From Acinetobacter pseudolwoffii (GTDB lineage: Bacteria > Pseudomonadota > Gammaproteobacteria > Pseudomonadales > Moraxellaceae): a stretch of DNA of 64,000 nucleotides. Shown in pieces: positions 61,501 through 64,000 of this stretch (positions within the stretch are counted from its first letter, which is position 1; every line of letters starts with the position of its first letter). The translations under genes and the position numbers were made by a program. The notes beneath the pieces are model-generated. The model was not told the origin of the DNA. It worked only from the letters and a program-made list of their open reading frames with translations, and did no database searches. The stretch is from assembly GCF_002803605.1 (NCBI RefSeq), contig NZ_PHRG01000005.1, positions 124,001 through 188,000 of the forward strand, given 5' to 3'.

Positions 61501-61850
61501 AAAGGGAGATCAATCGACCAAAAGAAAGCGATTTTAGTGTATATGTCCATCTTTTTGGAGCTTATTTTAAGGCTGCAGACCTTGAATCTATTGATTTTGC
61601 TGCTCAGATAACCATTCATTCAAATTTTGGTAGAAATATCTGATTGATAATCAGCTAAAAAATAGATGATCTAAGCCCACTGTATGGATTGATCTGAATT
61701 TTCTTTAAAATTCTCAGATTATTGTTTGTATGAATAAGCAACAGTTGAAATTCTGATTTCCAGAAAAATTGCGGTGATGAAATCCACTAACTGTGACATA
61801 TGTAACAAAAAAGGGACTATAATTCAGATATTCATAGTGAGGATAGATAT
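61501..61850. other. Divergent intergenic region between brnQ and map
   Basis: About 350 bases, AT-rich, with a TATAAT hexamer at 61818-61823 that may be the -10 box of map. No ORF or repeat seen. Confidence 0.4.
61792..61823 (+). promoter_or_regulatory. Possible sigma-70 promoter of map
   Basis: A perfect -10 hexamer TATAAT (61818-61823) lies 27 bases before the map ATG. A weak -35-like GTGACA sits about 19 bases upstream, slightly long for a spacer. Confidence 0.35.
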
Positions 61851-62645
61851 ATGCGAGCTCCAGCGATTAGTCTTAAAACTGAGCAAGATGTAGAAAAATT
61901 GCGGATATCTGGGCGTTTGGCCGCAGAAGTTTTAGCGATGATCGGGGAGCATGTCAAGCCAGGTGTCACGACCGAATATCTGGATGATCTCTGTCATGAT
62001 TTTATTATCAATACTCTAAAAGTAACACCGGCCAATATTGGCTATTATGGTTATACCAAGACCACCTGCATTTCGCCGAATGAAGTAGTCTGTCACGGTA
62101 TTCCATCCTCAAAAACCGTGTTGCAGGATGGTGATATTATCAATATTGATGTGGCGATCATCAAAGATGGTTATTTCGGTGATACCAGCCGGATGTATTA
62201 TGTGGGAACGCCATCTCCAGAAGCCAGACGTCTGGTCAATACCACCTATGCAGCGATGCTGGCCGGGATTCATGCAGTGAAGCCGGGAGCTACCTTAGGC
62301 GATATTGGTTATGCAATTCAAACCGTTGCACAGCGTGAAGGCTATTCGATTGTGCGTGAGTATTGCGGTCATGGCATCGGCAAGGTTTATCACGAACAAC
62401 CGAATATTCTGCATTATGGACAGCCGGGTCAAGGCATCAAGCTGGTGCCGGGTATGGTCTTTACCATTGAGCCGATGGTAAATATGGGTAAAGCTCGTGT
62501 CAAAGAACTAAAAGATGGCTGGACTGTGGTTACCACGGATAAATCGTGGTCTGCACAATGGGAACATATGGTTTATGTGACCGAAACCGGATTTGAATTA
62601 CTCTCTCCATGGCCTGAAGGCACGGGTGATTATCCGGAAATTTAA
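61851..62645 (+). CDS. map: Methionine aminopeptidase type I
   Basis: A 264-residue metalloprotease that removes the initiator methionine. The metal ligands are the two Asp in NIDVAIIKDGYFGDTSRMYY, His in YCGHGIGKVYHEQPNILHYG, Glu in GMVFTIEPMV and Glu in QWEHMVYVTETG. The substrate-binding His is in EVVCHGIPSS. Length matches E. coli Map (264). SD GAGGA lies before the ATG. It is not next to rpsB as in many bacteria, so it may be a second map paralog. This protein would also expose the N-terminal Thr of Anbu, among other targets. Confidence 0.95.
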   Translation: MRAPAISLKTEQDVEKLRISGRLAAEVLAMIGEHVKPGVTTEYLDDLCHDFIINTLKVTPANIGYYGYTKTTCISPNEVVCHGIPSSKTVLQDGDIINIDVAIIKDGYFGDTSRMYYVGTPSPEARRLVNTTYAAMLAGIHAVKPGATLGDIGYAIQTVAQREGYSIVREYCGHGIGKVYHEQPNILHYGQPGQGIKLVPGMVFTIEPMVNMGKARVKELKDGWTVVTTDKSWSAQWEHMVYVTETGFELLSPWPEGTGDYPEI

Positions 62646-62830
62646 AATTTTGACGGGATTTCTGTTAAAAACTTTTGACTTGCCAAATTTACAAGTTCAT
62701 CGTTTTTGCTGACAAAAATATACAAAACACTACAGCAAAACAATGGTTTGAAAATAGAAGTCTGGTTAGACTGAGAATCAGTTACAAAGTTTCCTTTTTT
62801 ATTCACTGTGCTGTAGTGACCTGTTTCTCT

Positions 62831-62865
62831 AGCTCATTTTTCCCCAAGAATGAGCTATTTTTTTG
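62831..62865 (+). terminator. Terminator between map and the LysR gene
   Basis: A stem AGCTCATT / AATGAGCT with a ten-base loop, followed by A and seven T. It lies about 185 bases past the map stop and just before the convergent LysR stop. Confidence 0.82.
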
Positions 62866-62877
62866 TCCATATTTTTA

Positions 62878-63777
62878 TTAGCTATGGTTTAATTCTGCGA
62901 CCAGATAGTCAATAAATACCCGGACTGCAGGCAGCAGACCGCGACGTGAGGGATAAACCGCATGAAAAATACCATGCGGTGCTTTCCAGTCAGGTAAAAC
63001 CCGTACCAGTTCGCCACGTGCCACATACTGCTCTACCACGTTATCTGGCAATAAGGTCACCCCGCAGCTTGAAGCCGCAAGTTGCGCCAACATATTGAGG
63101 TCTGAACCCAATACAGTTGGACTGACCCGAATTTTCTTTTGTTCTTGCTGCTCGTTTTGTAAGGTTAGAAATTGTTCGGTATGATCTTCTGCCATAGTCA
63201 GAATCTTATGTTCAGCCAGTTGCTCGGGGGTTTTTAGCTCACCAAACTGATTGAGATAACCTTGACTTGCAAACAGATGCTGTTCAATTTTTTCAAACTG
63301 ACGGATGACCAGATTCGGATCGTCATCCAGATTGGAGCGTACTCGCAGTGCCAGATCACAGCCTTCATTAATGATATCGACCCGGCGATTGGTGATCATC
63401 ATCTGAACTTTAATTTCTGGATATTGCTTGAGGAAGTTTGGCAGGATTTTGGCGATTTCATTCTGGGCAATTAAAACCGGCAAACTGACTTTAATCGTAC
63501 CACGCGGTTCGGTACTAAGATGATCGACCAGATCATGTGCTGCCTGTGCTGCATTTAACATGACTTGTGCATGGCGGTAAACGTTCATGCCAATATCGGT
63601 GACCGCAAAATGACGCGAGCTGCGTTGAATCAGGCGGACACCTAGACGTTCTTCCAAGTTATGGACACGACGGCTAAGCTTGGATTTAGGGATGTCTGTT
63701 GCACGTTCGGCTGCGCTAAAGCCGCCATGTTCCACCACCTGTGCAAAGCAGTAAAAATCATCAAGATCAGTCAGCAT
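62878..63777 (-). CDS. LysR-family transcriptional regulator
   Basis: A 299-residue LysR-type regulator. The N-terminal winged HTH reads DLDDFYCFAQVVEHGGFSAA, KSKLSRRVHNLEERLGVRLI and QRSSRHFAVTDIG; the rest is a periplasmic-binding-like effector domain (GTIKVSLPVLIAQNEIAKIL). The ATG at 63777 (MLTDLDDF) is the family start; the frame is open to 63837 but the extra residues are unlike the family. It may control a gene outside the window on its left flank (beyond 64000) by divergence; none of its targets is visible. The sequence resembles the CrgA/DsdC-like group. Confidence 0.92.
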   Translation of the reverse strand: MLTDLDDFYCFAQVVEHGGFSAAERATDIPKSKLSRRVHNLEERLGVRLIQRSSRHFAVTDIGMNVYRHAQVMLNAAQAAHDLVDHLSTEPRGTIKVSLPVLIAQNEIAKILPNFLKQYPEIKVQMMITNRRVDIINEGCDLALRVRSNLDDDPNLVIRQFEKIEQHLFASQGYLNQFGELKTPEQLAEHKILTMAEDHTEQFLTLQNEQQEQKKIRVSPTVLGSDLNMLAQLAASSCGVTLLPDNVVEQYVARGELVRVLPDWKAPHGIFHAVYPSRRGLLPAVRVFIDYLVAELNHS

Positions 63778-64000
63778 TCCAAAATTCCATTTATGCAACA
63801 ATCTGCTGATTAAAAATTGATTGTTACGTTCTGTCAATTAAAAAAATATTGAAGTTACTAAAATTTAAAAGCCAACACACTCGATAATGTGATACATAGG
63901 CGCTCATTTATAATGTCTGGAATCTCATTACACCACAGCTAAGTGGTGATTCATTAAAAAAATTGCCATTCAATATATAAGCTTAGATAATAAATAAATT

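Noticed and set aside
1-64000. CRISPR arrays, prophage modules, integrases and toxin-antitoxin pairs
   Set aside because: I scanned the window for regularly spaced repeats, phage structural genes, recombinases and paired small toxin-like ORFs and found none.

Overview
The window reads as chromosomal DNA of a gammaproteobacterium, most probably Acinetobacter or a close relative. This rests on moderate-to-low GC, many AT-rich intergenic regions, a cyoABCDE operon, a BLUF protein of the BlsA size class, PEP synthase divergent from its PpsR regulator, a TamA/TamB pair, and dispersed hairpin repeats between genes. No rRNA, tRNA, CRISPR array, IS element or prophage was recognised. Most genes are core metabolism or housekeeping.

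Layout. 1-637: 3'-truncated WYL regulator. 877-4585: four-gene operon of circularly permuted ATP-grasp, alpha-E protein, transglutaminase-like protein and the proteasome relative Anbu, followed by a BLUF blue-light sensor. 5143-9003 (minus): rpsF-rpsR-rplI and dnaB-alr. 9437-14369 (minus): cyoABCDE, cytochrome bo3 ubiquinol oxidase. 14670-19235: RDD membrane protein, ppsA and divergent ppsR. 19469-22607 (minus): a monooxygenase-derived fragment protein, a luciferase-like monooxygenase and two glycine-zipper paralogs. 22954-24860: prfA-prmC. 25033-30841: small hypothetical gene, AraC regulator and a divergent SDR / acyl-CoA dehydrogenase / acyl-CoA ligase set. 31097-35140: PNPOx-like protein, a decayed regulator remnant, ThiF/MoeB-family protein, ABC1/UbiB-like kinase, folB and a divergent folK. 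35303-39519: two tiny membrane peptides, VIT-family transporter, DUF1003 protein, coq7 and an LplT-like MFS transporter. 39694-47010: tamA-tamB. 47346-51345: small proteins, xseB and a frameshifted xseA, two lipoproteins. 51643-57736: acnB, an AT-rich OLD-family nuclease and gltS. 57889-64000: alpha/beta hydrolase, small membrane proteins, brnQ, map and a LysR regulator.

How genes cooperate. The ATP-grasp/alpha-E/transglutaminase/Anbu operon is the best candidate for an incompletely described system. Its tight spacing and gene content suggest synthesis of a peptide-like tag or small peptide, with a transglutaminase-fold enzyme and a proteasome-like peptidase acting on the same product. Comparative genomics predicted this cluster, but its substrate is unknown to me. 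The OLD nuclease is the clearest accessory gene: it is much more AT-rich than its neighbours, and its only Shine-Dalgarno-like sequence lies inside the acnB terminator hairpin. Other points of interest are the disrupted xseA beside an intact xseB, a folK-like protein missing catalytic-loop residues, a monooxygenase remnant kept as an intact ORF, two very small membrane peptides and three intergenic hairpin repeat elements.
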